The notes beneath the pieces are model-generated. The model did not search any database. It saw only the letters and a program-made list of their open reading frames with translations, and was not told the origin of the DNA. From Phoronis australis (taxonomy: Eukaryota > Phoronida > Phoronidae): a DNA stretch of 64,000 bases. Of the stretch, positions 1 through 15,400 are shown in pieces. Position numbers and translations under genes: made by a program. The stretch lies in assembly GCA_002633005.1 (NCBI GenBank), contig NMRA01000237.1, forward strand, positions 310,769 through 374,768, given 5' to 3'. How positions within the stretch are numbered: the first letter of the stretch is position 1; each line of letters begins with the position of its first letter.

Positions 1-132
1 CTTTGTGCTATAATTTTAAGTTTCGTTTCTATATGTCTGGCACCATTGCAGCTCATATGTATAATTTTATAATATCTGTTGGCTAATGTTAATAATTGAT
101 ATTTGTGACCATTATAGTTAATCCATTTCCAG

Positions 133-420
133 CTGCACCCAAACTTACCATTGATGACAAATACAAGCAAACAATCATACTGAAAGCAGGCAGTGCCACT
201 GTTTTTGAAATTCCATTTGTTGGCAATCCTATGCCCAAAGTTGTGTGGAAGTTCAATGGTGGTTCATTGCCTGACACCAAACGTATGAAAGAAGAAACCA
301 TCCGCAGAATGACATCATTGAGCCTTCGTAATGTGGAGCGCAAGGACTCTGGTGATTACCAGCTCACAGTTTCCAATGACAACGGCCAGATGGAGGTCAC
401 CATCACTCTGCTTGTTGTTG
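133..420 (+). CDS. Ig domain exon, block A position 1
   Basis: One I-set Ig in 96 codons, phase 1 at both ends (acceptor ttccag, donor gtaaga). The core Trp lies in VVWKFNGG and the F strand reads DSGDYQLTV. Both usual Ig cysteines are replaced by hydrophobic residues, as is common in titin-family Igs. Closest relatives in the window are the exons at 7824 and 15052. Confidence 0.92.
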
Positions 421-3400
421 GTAAGACAGTCACATCTTTGTTATGACGTCATGGAGATTGAAGTTTTTTGCTGCTTCTTGTGCAGCTTTTACTAAAGATT
501 ATGATTTATAGAGGGCAAACATTTGCCTTATCACAATATTGTTGTCCATTAACAATGTCAAGCAATGATCATTAGGGTAATATAAACAGGTATTTTGATG
601 TCAATCTCGCTAATAGCCCTGAAAAATATGCAAGTGGGTCATTGTGACATATCAATTGATTACTTAATTTATGCAGTAAGTTTGCATATTTTTAGCAAGC
701 TTTTCTTGTTGCCATTAATCTACACCTGTCACTAACTGGAGCTATATTAAATGTGTTATGTGGACTAAGACCTACACTTTTTACCTCCCATTTACCATTT
801 TTAGACAAACCTGACACACCACGTGATCTGGAGGTCACTGATGTCACAGAATCAACCATCAGTCTTCAATGGAAAGAACCCATGGACAATGGAGGAAGTG
901 ACATCACTGGCTACCTCCTAGAGAAACGCGAAGCCAGCCGGCGGTCGTGGCAGACTGTGACCACTACCTCTGACCTGTCGTATGTCGTCACCGGTCTGAC
1001 AGAGGGAGCTAAATACTTCTTCCAAGTGTCAGCTCAGAACAAATATGGCTCTAGTGAGCCATGCGAGATTCCACAGGCCACTGTGCCGAAGAGTCCATAC
1101 AGTAAGTGAATGTTGTAAATTGTCATTTTGTCATATGGTGTTAGTAGTTTTTGTAAAAGCAATGAAGGCCAGTGATCATATTTGCTGAGTCTCTGATACC
1201 CGCAGCACATACGGACTTCTACTGCCGGTGTCTGACGAATGCCTTAACCTACTGTTATCAGTCATTTTTGGTAGCTTTTTTCTCACAGTGGCGCAATATG
1301 CCGCAAAAAAATACCCTTTGCCATGCCTGCGATTGAGTATTTAGATGGTAACACAATCTTGGAAAACTAAATGTGTTAACTCACCTTATTTTCAAATTAA
1401 TTCAACTTGTGTCTGATTTGTAATGATTTGAAAGTAATATTTTGAGTTATGCATTTCCTCAATCCTATTTACTTAGATCCTCCGGATGCACCAAATGCTC
1501 CTGTTGTCTCAGAGATCTTCAGCGATTCAGCTGTTGTTACCTGGCAACCACCTGCAAATGACGGTGGCACGCCCGTAACAGGATACGTCTTAGAAAAGTG
1601 CTCAGCAAGAAGTGGTCGCTGGGTTCGCGTGAATCGAACATTGATCATTGAGACAACAATGAAGATGGCAGATCTGATTGAAGGAACTGTATACGAGTTC
1701 CGTGTTATTGCCGAGAACAAAGTTGGGCCAAGCAAACCGAGTGAATCTTCTGAGCCATTTACGGCTAAGAATCCTTGGGGTAGGTCTTGTTAGTAATGCT
1801 GTGGCTGTTGAAAATGTGTAAGATTCTGTGATACCTAACCTCGTTTTGACTTATTAGCTCATTTAAAACGCTTTGAACTAATACAGTTTTGATTTTGAAG
1901 TGTATATTGTGTTTGTAAGCTCATCGATGATAAAGGGAAAATCTGCAATTAAGAAACATTAATTAATACACAAACAATAACTTTGAAATAAATGTTTCTG
2001 GTGCATATTATATGCTTTTTGGCAAACACAGTTCTCCGTGCCGTTCAGTTTGTTCGAGGTTGTAGCATCAATGATCTTTGGAGGGAAGGAAAGCAATATG
2101 CATTTTCAACATGGTTCCCCCCCCCCCAAGAAAGTTTGAAGGCCACTTGAAATAGTGGCGCTGCTAAGACTCACACAGAGATAACATGATTAGGTTAGAT
2201 GTGATGGATTAATCATTAAATTAATCATTTTTTCTTCAGAGAAACCAGGAAAGCCCGGCAAACCTGAGACCAGCAATGTGACTAATACAAGTGTGGACTT
2301 GACTTGGACACCACCAACAGAGGACGGGGGAAGTCCTATATTTAACTACGTCATAGAGCACAAGGCTACCTATGCATTCCGGTGGACAAGAGCTAATGAG
2401 AAGGAGGTGTCTGCCACCAACTACACAGTAAAGGGTCTCAAACAGGATACAGAGTACGAGTTCCGTGTGGCCGCTGAGAACAAGGCCGGTGTCGGTGAAC
2501 CTTCTGACAGCACCCGACCGCTGAAGATCAAAGAACCTATTGGTAACGAATTATACATTAGTTTGTCCATAACAATATTAAAAATAGCATCGTTATCTAA
2601 TCCCAGTGGCTACCACATATAACACCTTTTCAGTGGTTTCGAAATTTAAATGACAATTTTTTCTTTAAATAGAATTGCTTTCAGTCACCAGGTTGCCTAT
2701 AGGGTACACACATATGGGAACTATTCCATTAATTCCACATTTCCTTGCTAAACTAGATGTATTCCTTCTGTGAATTTATTCAAATTCATTATAGTTGAAT
2801 GCTAGTCTTCGCACTGAACTTTTAACCAAATTACCCTTTCACTGTTATGATTAATTTTGTCTTTTGCAGTTGGAAATCCTCCAGCGATATTGGCTCCCCT
2901 CGAAGATCTCACGGTAGTCGCACCAAATGAAGTGATTCTGATGTGTGACATTGACCCCGGCAAGCCACTTGCTGAGATCAGATGGTTCAAAGATGCCAAG
3001 GAACTGTCCAAGAGTAGGAAGTATGAGATGAGCTATGAAGATGAAGTGGCCTCATTGGTGATTAAAGACACTGAGCTTAGTGATGCCAGCAAGTACACAT
3101 GTGATGTGGCTAACCCACTGGGAAAGGTGGAATCTTCAGCTGCTGTTACAGTTCACAGTATGTGTTATTTGTTCCTATTGTATATTTACGTACTGTGCCG
3201 GTATGTCATATGGTGTTTTGGCCGACATTGAGAGATTGTTTCCAGCATCTTTAACCTAATATGGAGTAGCTGTGAAAATTTAAAATAATGAAATTTCCTC
3301 GTAATTTCGTAACTTTGCTGTTGATATTTTGATTGTGTTACTTAAAGCGCTGTTCACCTTATGCAAAATAGATCTTTTTAAAGGGTAAGTCCTCAGCATT

Positions 3401-6400
3401 TTTCCTTTAGAAACAGTGTTGAATTGTGAGGATTCTGTGGTATTTTCACAGTGGAATGGAGAGGTCAAAATGTTTTGAAGTCAATGATCGAACGCAACTA
3501 ATCAAGCAATTCCACTGTATTTTCCTTACATGAGTAGGGACTATGCGTACTTTACTGAGAAATTGCCCAAAATGTGACAAAAAATCTGAATAGATAATAT
3601 TTTTCTCATTACAAAGTTCTTGGGTGTGTAACTTCATAAGAAAGTGGTTACTAGCTAAATGTTGATGTCTGAGGTTTGTCTTTATTCTCTCATTGCAGCC
3701 CCACCAAAGATCGAAGTGGAGTCTAGGCAGAAACCAAGTGACTCCATGAAAGCTGGGAGTTCGTTGGTGTACCAAGTAAGTGTTTCTGGTGTTCCTGCCC
3801 CAGAGATTATGTGGACTCAGGATGGAAAGAAGCTTGAACCATCTGCTAATATGAAAGTGGACATCGGAAATAACTATTCTACACTCAACATGAAAAACAT
3901 CAGCAAGACCAATTCTGGGAAGTACGAGGTCATGGCTACCAACTCTGCTGGAAAAGACTCCAAGAGTTTTGAGTTGAATGTGAAAGGTGAGTAAAAAGTT
4001 TATATAAATTTTGTATTAATTTTGAAACAAATCCAGTTGGTAGACAGTGCTTTATGATTCATGTCTTTTGCATTTGTCAATGAGATTTGATTAAGTGAAC
4101 GTGGAGTACTAAAATTGAGTACAATACTCTAGTGCTTTAAATTAGTTTATAAATATAAACTGGTCAAAGCAAACCATATTGTAGCATAAAATCAAATTTG
4201 TGCTGTGTTGTATGATTCAAATTCTGTGAGTTAATTACATTTTATACATTCTTGCCAAATATAAATGACCACAGAATCACTCTGTAATTCATATCATTTT
4301 CTGTAACATTTTCTTCAGACAAACCCTCACCACCACAAAACATGGAAGTTACTGGCACCTCAAAGTCTTCCATCACTGTTGCCTGGCAACCACCTGCCGA
4401 CGATGGAGGAGCAGAAATATCGTCTTACGTCATCGAGAAGCGTGACGCCAACAGGAACACGTGGTCTCCTGCTGGCACCGTGCGACCGAACATTCTGACA
4501 TATGAAGTCACTAAACTTCTAGAAGGCAGTCAGTACTACATTAGAGTGTTTGCTGAGAATGAAGTTGGTGCAAGTGAACCGGCCACGTTGACATCACCAG
4601 TGACTGCAAAGAATCCATTTGGTAACTTTGGATGTAGATTTTCACGAGCTGTTCTTTATTTGCTTGTCCTTATACAGTTGAAAGCATTTTTTCTAGACTT
4701 GTCGTGGAAATTAATTGTATTTGTCTGATGTGAAATTTCTGTGTGGTCCTGAACTGACTTATTCACTGTGATTTTGTGGTACTGCAATATTATGTTTATT
4801 TAATAGTTGGTGGCAACAACATGAGATAAAATGACAAAATCAACGTTTAATGTTTTAGCATAGAATTTCTAGAAAGACAGTCGTAATGGTGTCATTCCAA
4901 AATGAAAAAATCAATCTTAAAATATTCTATGCATGGATAAGAGGAATTGTTGAATTTTGCTGACGTAGCATTTTTTCATATTTATATGATTGTATATTTT
5001 AACTTAAAACTCATGCATTTGTTACTTTTTCTAATGAGCCATGTTTTGTGTTGACTGTTATTACTTATTTTCAGATGAGCCCACTGCACCCCAAAATCTT
5101 GAGACCACAAACGTTACCAAATCTCATGTGAGTCTCCAATGGAAGGCTCCAAAGAGCGACGGAGGATCGCCCATAACAACTTACATCATCGAAAAGAAGC
5201 AGACGTATTCCACTCGGTGGTCACGTGTCAATAAGGAGGCTGTCCTTGACACGCATTACAAGGTTACAGATGTGTCGGAAGGCAATGAGTATGAATTCCA
5301 GGTCAAAGCGGAGAATGCGGCTGGACCAAGCAAACCATCCAATGTGGTTGGACCTGTCACTGTGAAAGACCCTGTTGGTATGCTATTTTTTGATGTCAGA
5401 GACAAAGCTTTCAAAATTTCATGAAAGCTTGTAATGTTTCGATTTAACAGTCTAGTTAATCTCGAGCTAAAACACTTTGACACAATATCCAAGACATGAT
5501 GTTTCAGATAATTTTAAAAATAAAAAACATTTTGCGACTTTATTTTTACCTATGGAGGTTGTAGCGATCTCGGTGAAAATTTGATTTTATAAAAAGACCG
5601 TAGTTGCATAACAATTGTCTGAACGTTATTTTATTACACACAATTCTTTTTAAACGGTTTTGGAAATTAATTTATAAATTCCCACACAGCACTAATTAGG
5701 CCAAGCCAAAATCATGAACTGGATTAAATCAATTAAGCTATGGTGAATCTTTACACGACAACAATCAGTTTAACTCCATTCAGTTCGTAGTCTTATTACA
5801 TTGTGTAATTAGGAATTCTAACTTGCCGTGTAAAGAAAGACAAATGGTTCCTCACCAGAATGTGAACCAAAACACTGGTTTTGTGAGGGGACTTAAGAAA
5901 TTCAGTTCTTGGTAAATAAGGCAGGCTTAGATGCACCATAATTCCCTCTTCATGGGTAAAAATGAATGTTGTTGCATGCCACATAACTATGTTCATTTGT
6001 CCAGCTTAATTTTCACCATAATGATCTTTCTTTCTAGTACCCATGGAATTTGTGAGAACCCTCAGTGACATCTCATGTCTGGAGATGGAAACGTTCTTCT
6101 TGGAGTGCGAGGTCAACAAACCTGATGTGAAAGCCAAGTGGAGCAAGAACAGCAAGTCAGTGACATCTAGTGGCAGATTCAACATTGAAGTCATTGGTAC
6201 TGTGCACAGGCTCACAGTAAAGGAAGCTGAACTGACGGATGAAGGAACATATACTGTGCAGCTGGAAGAGACCAAGTCATCATCTTCTGTCAAGGTCAAA
6301 GGTCAGTTGGGATTCAATGATCATGTGTTCAAGTTTTTTTCTGAATAAAGAATTAATAGGTAACTGGCTTTAGAAATTGGAAATTTATTCCCACAAGGGA

Positions 6401-9400
6401 AGAACAAATGCAAGCCAAAGCTTCACAGAGAATGTAGTTTAGTTCTAGCAATTATTTTACTTGAATAATCTTGATTGTATTTTTGATTTTAATCAAACCT
6501 CAGATGCAAAACTCCTATGTGCTTGAAGTAATTAATATGCCGTTCGTGCTTCAAAGGCTAAATTTATGTTTATTTTCTTTTATCCAGAAACTGTTGTAGA
6601 GTTTACCAAACCTCTCAAGGACGTCAAGGTCACTAACATTCCCTCGACTGTCACCTTTGAGTGCGAAATGTCTGCTGCTGACATACCTGCCCAGTGGATG
6701 AAGAATGGAAGACTTCTGAAGACAAACGGAAAATACCAGGTAGAGTTGGTGATTCTTATAGATATGTATACCTGTACCTTCAGTATACATTGTCAGTCAA
6801 ACAAGAAAACCATGTGTTTACACTTTGGAATATGAATGTATAATAATTTAACTGTGGACCACCCGTTTCCTCGCTAAGGTGACAAAGATTGTATGCAAGA
6901 GCGTCCATCTTGTTTTGTTATTCCTTTTTGGAATCCAAACCTACAGACATTCCCTATTAAAAAGGTCACTTTTTATGATGCTTTTACCATGAGCAAAATT
7001 TTTTTCAAAGCAACAAGGTAGTGATATCTATTTGCCTGGGAACAAGTTCATAGTGCCTCAGAACTGTTAGCAAAGACTGGTCATTGATGAAACTAACTGT
7101 ACAAAGTTTATGTATTATTTTCACATAGTTGTATTATATTATATCTTCAGCTGTTTGTAACCCAGTTCCTTTCTCTCCCGTAGGCTGTGTGTGATGGTAA
7201 CATTCACAAACTGATTATCAATGACGTGAATGGAGAAGATGAAGGAGAGTATACGATACAGGTGAAGAACAAGACTTGCAAGGCTGCACTGTCAGTCCAA
7301 GGTAGGGATGTTACCATTACTGTCAACATCATTGAAGCAACTGTTTGCGTCTGAATTGTTCCAGAATTTCTTCGGAAGCCCAGGCTGTGATCATCAGAGG
7401 AAGGCTGTGACTGTCTGGTTCTCAGGTCCATTCTGGGCAATTTTGACTTGATAATTCACTAAAATGACTATTATTTGATATTATTTTATGGTCTCTATAC
7501 CGCTTTATTTACTAATTAGAAGTTGATTTTACCCAATTGTTCTATCAAAAACTTACTTTCACAGAGCATTATTTGTGATATTAGTCACAATCCCCTAAGT
7601 TTCTCATGTTACATCTGTTTTTTAATTCTGATTGTTTGCCATCAGTGGAGTGTGTTGTTCCATATGCGTGGACTATATAGCTTAGTGTTCTATCTTCAAA
7701 TTTGTGGGGATAGACTGTGCTTTGCTATTATAGTGTGGCTTCACCTTGATAAAGATTGTTTGTCGTAGCATGTCTGTATGTGTGTATATCAACTGAGGTC
7801 CTTACACAAACATATTTTTGCAGTTGCTCCTAAGATATATCTGGATGAGAAATATGAAGATACCATCACCCTCAAGGCTGGTAGCAGCGCCGTGTTTGAG
7901 ATCCCCTTTATTGGCAGCCCACCACCCACTGTCACTTGGAGCTTCAATGGTGGAACGCTTCCTGACAGAAAACGTATGAAGGAAGACACGATCACTGGAA
8001 TGTCATCTCTAAGTCTGAAGTCCGTCATGCGCAAAGACAGTGGCGACTACAAGATCACCATCGAGAATGCCAACGGGAAGGCCAGTGTCACCATCAAAGT
8101 GATTGTCTTAGGTATGATGTTGGCTTACTAAAGTTATTTTTGACAGTTAGTGGGCATACTGGCATGTTTGATCCTAACAACAGATTTAATCAGCCTCCTG
8201 TACGCACTAAACATGGGTAAGAAACAGATATCACAATTGTCTTGCTATTGAACAGAGACCATGTTGTATTAGAGTGCATACAATGAGGCCTGGTGTGTCA
8301 CCTGTGTCATTAAGAGACATAACTACCCAGTGTCTAACACCTTAGTTTTACAATTAACAGTTCTACTCAGGTTATTATTATTTTTGTACCTTCATTCCAA
8401 AGCTTCTATAGGTATATAATCAAAACTTATCCAACATGGAATCTTTTCTAATACAATTTAAAATTCATGCAGACAAACCTGAGCCCCCAAGGGACTTACA
8501 AGTCACAGATGTCTCTGACTCTACTGTCTCCCTGAAATGGAAGGAGCCTTCAGACAATGGTGGCAGTGAGGTCACTAACTACATCGTGGAGCGGCGTGAA
8601 GCATCGCGACGCATGTGGCAGTTAGCCAGCAATACATCAGAGACTGAGGTCAAGGTCACTGGTTTGACTGAGGCCACCCAGTACATGTTCCAAGTAACAG
8701 CTGAAAACAAATATGGCCGTAGCGAACCAGTTGAAATCTCGAAAGCTGTGACACCCAAGAGCAAATATGGTATTGTTACTTGATTTCTTTACTTGTTTTT
8801 AGTCACTCACCTTCATATAATAGTATGGTCTTATCCATACATGTTGACTAGCATAGTTCAGGGGGTGTACATCTAATTTCAAAAATAGTCCTGGGTGTCA
8901 GAATTCAAGTTGCACCTGAACTCGCTTTGGTTCCCCATCAGTTATAAAGCCTCGCTGTTCAGATATATAATGTTCATGTTATAAAAAAGATTTTGTTTCC
9001 ACAGTTCAATAACTAATTTATTATTATTATTTTATAGTTGCTCCTGGACCGCCCTCGGCTCCAGTGGTGTCCGAAGTCTTCAGCAAATCTGCACAACTGA
9101 CATGGCAACCACCTCACGACGATGGTGGCTCTCCTGTGATTGGCTATTCGATTGAGCGCTGTACTAGGCAAAGTAGTCGATGGATACGAGTCAACAAAGA
9201 CACTGTCACTGAAACGACCATGAAGGTCACTGACTTGTCGGAAGGCATGGAATATCAGTTCCGTATCTCAGCTGAGAATAAAGCAGGATTCGGATCCCCA
9301 AGTGAACCATCTAAGCCATTTGTGGCCAAAGACCCTTGGAGTAAGTTGGTTATTGTATGGGTCATATTTCATTGGAAATTGGAAGTCTGGTGATCTTTTT

Positions 9401-12400
9401 CAGTGTAATCATTGAACGAGTTCCACTGAAATATCAATTCGTTTTTTGGCATATATTGTTTTGTTTTGTTTTGTTTTGTTTTGTTTTGTATGTCAGTTGC
9501 CTATGAGCGAGCAATCTACCATGCACGTATTGGTTTACGTTTTTCCAGATAATGTGTGTGATACAAACTGTTTGTCAAGCTGATATTGGGTCTTTTCTGG
9601 GGGGATTTTACTGTTTATTTGTGTCTTTGTTTATTGTGCTCTTTATGAAGAACTTCCGGTCATGAATTGATTCTATGTATTACAGACAAACCAGACAGGC
9701 CAGGCATACCCAAAGTTTCTGACATCACCAACAGCTCAGTCAAGCTCACCTGGACACCACCAGCAAACGATGGTGGCAGCGAAATATTTAACTATGTCAT
9801 AGAATACAAGATGGCGACGGCGTTCCGCTGGGTGCAAGCCAACAAAGAGAAAGTGCCACAGACAGAGTTCATTGTAGCTGGACTGAAGGAGGACGTGGAT
9901 TACCACTTCAGGGTGGCTGCTGAGAACAAGGCTGGTGTAGGGGAACCTGCAGAGACCAGTAAAGCAGTCAAGGTCAAAGAACCCATAGGTATGTGGAATA
10001 AATATCTTATTTGTCGTAAGACTTGTGCCTGCCACCAGGTGTCACTGCCATCTGAAAAAAGACAGCAGATGCTGAAAGGATGGAAATTGTACAAAAAGAA
10101 AAGAGATTGTCTCTATTTTTGGATTTGTAAGTGATTGTTCTTAATGATTACTATGATTTTTAGTGATATTTATGTTCACATGTTTCTTTTGACCTGATAC
10201 TGTGTTGCTACAAACCACAAAGTTTAATTTTCCAATTCTTCTCATTTCCCCCTTTTTAGTCCTTATATGGTTTGCAAATCGTCATGTTCAATATAATTGT
10301 GATTTCCCTCTGTTCCTGTGTGCATTCAAATGAAAAGTTTTCCTTCAGAGCAAGCGTAATGGAATGTTGAATTATGAAATTGCTCACGACAATAAGTATT
10401 ATAAATGTACCTTTTTCAGTTGGAACAGAACCCCAGATGTTGAAGCCATTGGCTGATGTCACTGTAGTCTCTCCTCAGTCAGCTACTTTGTCGTGCAAAG
10501 TTGATGTTGGCAAGCCTGTTGCTGAAATCAAATGGTGAGTGGCGTCATGATACTCATTGAAGACCAAAATCACCAGCAACAATTTGAAATAAATGAAGTG
10601 TCTGATAAATGCTGCTCACTTTCTAATGTCATCATGTAACTTTAAGAAAGCTCACTGATAGTATTTTATGATGACAGTTGTACTGTATAAGATGTAAGTA
10701 AGTAACCACGAAGTAATTTTTCTTCTCATTTGTTTTTGTTGAGAAATTGTGCAAATAAATTCCACATTCCCAGTATGTTGTTGAATTTTACAACACAGAC
10801 ATTCAGATGATATCTGGACTGTGCCTTCTCTGAATGCCTCTCTTTCCTGCTTAAGGTTCAAAGAGGTCAAAGAGCTGTACCCTGGGAGGAAGTACACTAT
10901 GTCCTACGATGGCCAGACAGCCTCTCTCACCATCAATGACTCAGAGCTCATTGATACCTCTAGATACTCCTGTGAAGTGGCCAACCCTCTGGGACGTGTT
11001 GAATCAACATGCTCTCTTACTGTTCAAAGTATGTGGATTGTTTGGTTGTTTGTGTTCATAAAGTAATAATGCAGTTGGATTGAATGTGTGCTTCGTCATT
11101 TGTTTTCTTGTCAAACCATTATTCATATTTTAATGCTTAGTCAAAGATAACTCATTCATTGTTGTGTAGTGATAGCTGGCTGGAACCAGGAATAGTCACA
11201 ATGAATAACATTGATCTTGTATTAGTTTCTTCTCATTATTCCGTTAAAGGTTTTAGCAAGCAAAATGACAGAGTAATATATTCTTGTGTTAAAAGAATTT
11301 TTTAAAATACAGTGAGATCTCAAAAACAAAGATTTTATGTGTGAGACTAGAATTGTTCGTAAACAACCTATCTCTCAGTTTTAAGTTGAAAATATTTCCC
11401 CTGGTTTCTTTCAGCAACCTACTTCAACTTTTAGTTTTAATTTGAAAAATATTACATTATACTTTCACCAACCTATTTGAACTTGCAGTCTTAATTAGAG
11501 AACAAATATTATGCCTGGGTGTGTTCCTCTTAATATAACAATGTCACTTTCCTGCAGCTATTCCTACTTTGGATTATGAGCGCAAACTGAAGGATGTCAT
11601 ATTTGCCAAGGCAGGATCTAATCAACTGTTCCAAGTCACAGTCGATGGTCACCCAGCACCATCTGTGGTGTGGTTGCATAACGACCAAGAGCTAACTGCA
11701 AAGCACTTGAGTGTGGAGACCAGAGGTGACCACACGTCGCTGTCTATTCGTGGCGTCAAGGTCGAGGACTCCGGCAGGTTTACTGTGGTAGCAGAGAACC
11801 CCGCTGGCAAGGCCTCAGCACATATTGAGGTCAAAGTTCGAGGTATATTGGGGAAGAGTGTTGTAATTAATATTGTATACCACCGTGATGGTGTTTTATG
11901 GTTTCTCGTATATTCCATAACTTTAATATAGATATTCGTGTTAACTGCCAGTATTGTGCTTCAAAACTGGACTGTTTCCAGTCACATTGCTTTCAATGCC
12001 TATAATCTTGAGCCTGTTCTCAAGCATTAACAAACTGCCAACTTTCGGAAGCCCAGAAATCTAATATTGGAACAATTTGTGACCATTTTTTGTATTGATT
12101 TCAATCATAAATTATCTGTTTGACAATAGGTGAGTGTATACCAGTTTTAAATGAAAGTTTCAAGAGTAACTGACAAATTCAAATCAACTCTGGCAACTTT
12201 TATTGTGACCCTAGCAATCTCTATGCTAGTAATTTTATCCACTTAACAGACTTCATTAACAATTGTTGCGATAAAAATCATGGCTTTGTTTTGATGTTCT
12301 GACCCGTTCTCAGGTCCTCCTGGTGCTCCTAACAATCTGGAAGTCACCAACGTCACCAAAGACAGTATTGACATCAAGTGGCAACGACCGGACACTGATG

Positions 12401-15400
12401 GAGGTGCTGAAATCACTGGCTATATCATCGAGAAACGAGACACCAAACGTACCACTTGGTCTACCGCAGGAACTGTACGCGCCAACGTACTCGAGTTCCA
12501 AGTGGGTCGACTGATGGAAGGCAACGACTATCTCTTACGCGTCATTGCTGAGAACGAGATCGGTGCTAGTGAACCTACGGAGCTAAAGAAAGCTGTCACG
12601 GCAAAAAATCAATATGGTGAGTCTACTGCGAGCTTTTTCAGTCTGATCCATTACATAGACAAATGCTTTTGTTTGCTATTGTTTGAACATTGCATAAGTA
12701 AAGCATAGTTGTGAGGCATTTAGGGACCTACACCAAGCTGTTAAAAGAACAAACTAATACAAAATTCCGCTGACATTTTTAAAATTTACTGCTACAGTGA
12801 TCATAAGAGTACATTCTGCAAGAAGGTTTCATGCAACTATTTCTTGGGGTTGAAATGTGGGACCACCACACGATATCCTAGATTGACATGTGCATTAATT
12901 GGTAACAATTCAGTAAAGTCTTAGCAGGTGAGTTCCCATAACAATCGTAATGAACTCATTAATAATTGTTGACTTTTCAACATATTACAACTTGTAGCAA
13001 AGATATTGGTATGATTCATTAAAGATTTTTGTGTATTAACTGTGAAACACGCATAACGTTGTTTTAGATGAGCCTGACCAGCCCAAGAACTTGACTGTTG
13101 TGGACACCTCCAAGTCGGCCATCAAGCTCTCCTGGGAACCTCCATCCTCCGATGGTGGTTCCCCCATCACTGGCTACATTTTGGAGAAGCGTCAGGCTTT
13201 TAGCACTCGCTGGGCCCCTGTGGACACTATCAAGGGTACAGAGTACACCGTCAGAGATGTGAAGGAAGGCAATGAATACGAGTTCCGTGTCTTGGCACAG
13301 AACAAAGCTGGTGCTGGTAAACCATCACAGGTGGTTGGGCCTGTCAAGGCTGAAGATCCAAAAGGTGGGTTGAATCTTGATTTGTGTTTCACTGCTTGTT
13401 TTTCATAGTCTAAATGTATTTTATTTTCACAGCATGTTTATAGCACAGTAATCTCAAACTGCCTTCAACAAATTTTGTGTTATTCAGCTTTAATAAATCA
13501 TTTTGCCCTCATTTCTGTTTTTTTGTATTGCCATTGTTTACAAAATTTCATTGCTTTAGTTTTTAAGATATAGTGCATTGATATAATTTATTTGTCCACT
13601 TGCTGAGTTATTGATGAAATGTCGTGGCATGCCATTTTAAAGTTTTTGTTTTTTATTTTTTATCATATTTTTTTACCACAAACTATGAATTGTCAAAAAT
13701 TATAACATTTTCAGTGCCAGTCACATTCTCAAGGAAGCTGGCCGATGTCACCATCTATGAGTCCAGCACATTGCATCTGGAATGTGAGATCAACCTGCCA
13801 AACCTCAAGGCCAGATGGTACAAAGATGGCCGCCAGATCTTCGACGGTGCTCGCTATGACATCAGGGATGAGGGCACGGTCCATGTACTAGTTGTAAAGA
13901 ATGCCGAATTGTCAGATCAAGGAGAATATTCTGTGGTCATTGAAGATGCTAAGTCAGCTGCCACAGTTTTCGTCAAGGGTAACATTTGACATTTCTTGTT
14001 ACTTTCACAGTTGTTTCCAGGTCTGTTAAAGTAAAAGCGGACTTAAGGTGTGAAACTGGAGACACTGAACGTCTGCATGTATTTCAAAGTGCCTTTTGGA
14101 AATCAATTTTAGTTCACCTTTATTGGAATTAAGTGTGACTGTCAAAATGCCCTTAGAGAATGTCAGTCATTCAACTGACTTGTTAAACATGTCAATATGA
14201 TTTGTGCTGTATTATATAAACGGATTTGGTTCAACGACCTTGTATTTGTGACATTATATAGTGTAATGCAAGAATTTTTACTACATTTTCTGAACAGGTA
14301 CCTGTACTCTGTAGTAGAGATGGATTCAATATAATCGTGTAAATTGTTTAGAAACACTGAGTTCCGTAACGAACGTCGTTTTCATTCCAACTTGTAGAGG
14401 AGGTAATCAACTTCTTGGAGCCCTTAAAGGATATTACACTGGATAAGATCCCAGCCACTGCCGAGTTCACTTGTGAACTATCAGCTGAGGTACCTGTGCA
14501 ATGGAAGCGTGATGGAAAGGTCATCCTGCCATCAGAGAAGTACCAGATAGCTGCTGATGGCAAGAAACACTCTCTGACCATCAGGAAGGCAACTGCAGAG
14601 GATGAGGCTGAGTATACTGTCAGCAGTAAGAAGGCTGCTTCATCCGCTACGCTTCTTGTTCAAGGTAATTAAGTGGTTTGGCTTGAATTCCATTTTAGGT
14701 TTATTCTGATCCACTAGGCTAAACACCTGTTCCTGGAGATTTTCAAATGCAGAGTTTTAATTGGACGAATCATGGCTATGAAACTGAACGTCTTATCTTG
14801 ACTTGCTTATTACCAAAAGCTAGAAGTCCAGACTTAGGAAGACCATTACTGGTGTTTCTCCCATAATTCAGCACTCTTGAGTACTTGTCTGATCATGTTT
14901 GACTGGCAGCCATTTTACTTGAAGTAGTAAGATAAGGCAAATAAGGTTGTGTTCTAATTTGCCAAACACTAACAACACTTGTAATGCAAGTGAGATCTTA
15001 CATGATCTCAAAACTAATTTAATGAACACACTCTTGTTTGTTGCACCTTAGCTCCTCCTGTCATTACTCTGGATGAGAGATACCTTGGCACCGTCACGCT
15101 GAGAGCTGGATCTGCCACCGTCTTTGAAGTTCCCTTCACGGGCAGTCCGCAGCCCAAAGTAACCTGGTTCTTCAATGGAAAGGTGCTGTCCCAGCACAGA
15201 CGAATCAAAGAAGAGACGATACATAATCTGACGTGCCTGCGACTGAAGGGCGTTGAGAAGCAGGACTCGGGCCAGTACAGAGTGCTGGTGGAGAACAAAT
15301 GTGGCAAGATGGAGGTCACCATCACACTGGTGGTTGTTGGTAAGACAGGTTTAATTTAGGTGTTGGGACATTTTGAATCATCTGCTATTTCAAAAATTGG

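Larger units (their letters stand above)
133..7301 (+). repeat. Super-repeat A (10 domains: Ig-Fn3x3-Ig-Ig-Fn3x2-Ig-Ig)
   Basis: Eleven exons encode ten domains. Their order and sequence recur in the next two blocks: the first Ig of each block shares AGSxxVFE(I/V)PF and a basic KRMKE/RRIKE stretch, and the fourth domain of each ends in KEPIG or KERIG. Unlike blocks B and C, the fifth-domain Ig is a single exon and the tenth is split. Confidence 0.85.
7824..14664 (+). repeat. Super-repeat B (10 domains)
   Basis: This is the second complete copy of the Ig-Fn3x3-Ig-Ig-Fn3x2-Ig-Ig unit, starting 7,691 bp after block A. Every domain matches its block A counterpart better by eye than its neighbours. 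Intron positions differ in the fifth domain (split here) and the tenth (unsplit here). Confidence 0.85.

Noticed and set aside
89-343. Open frames on the - strand opposite Ig and Fn3 exons (for example 89-343, 7789-8034, 30541-30984)
   Set aside because: They exactly shadow real + strand exons, and none shows a domain or conserved motif of its own.
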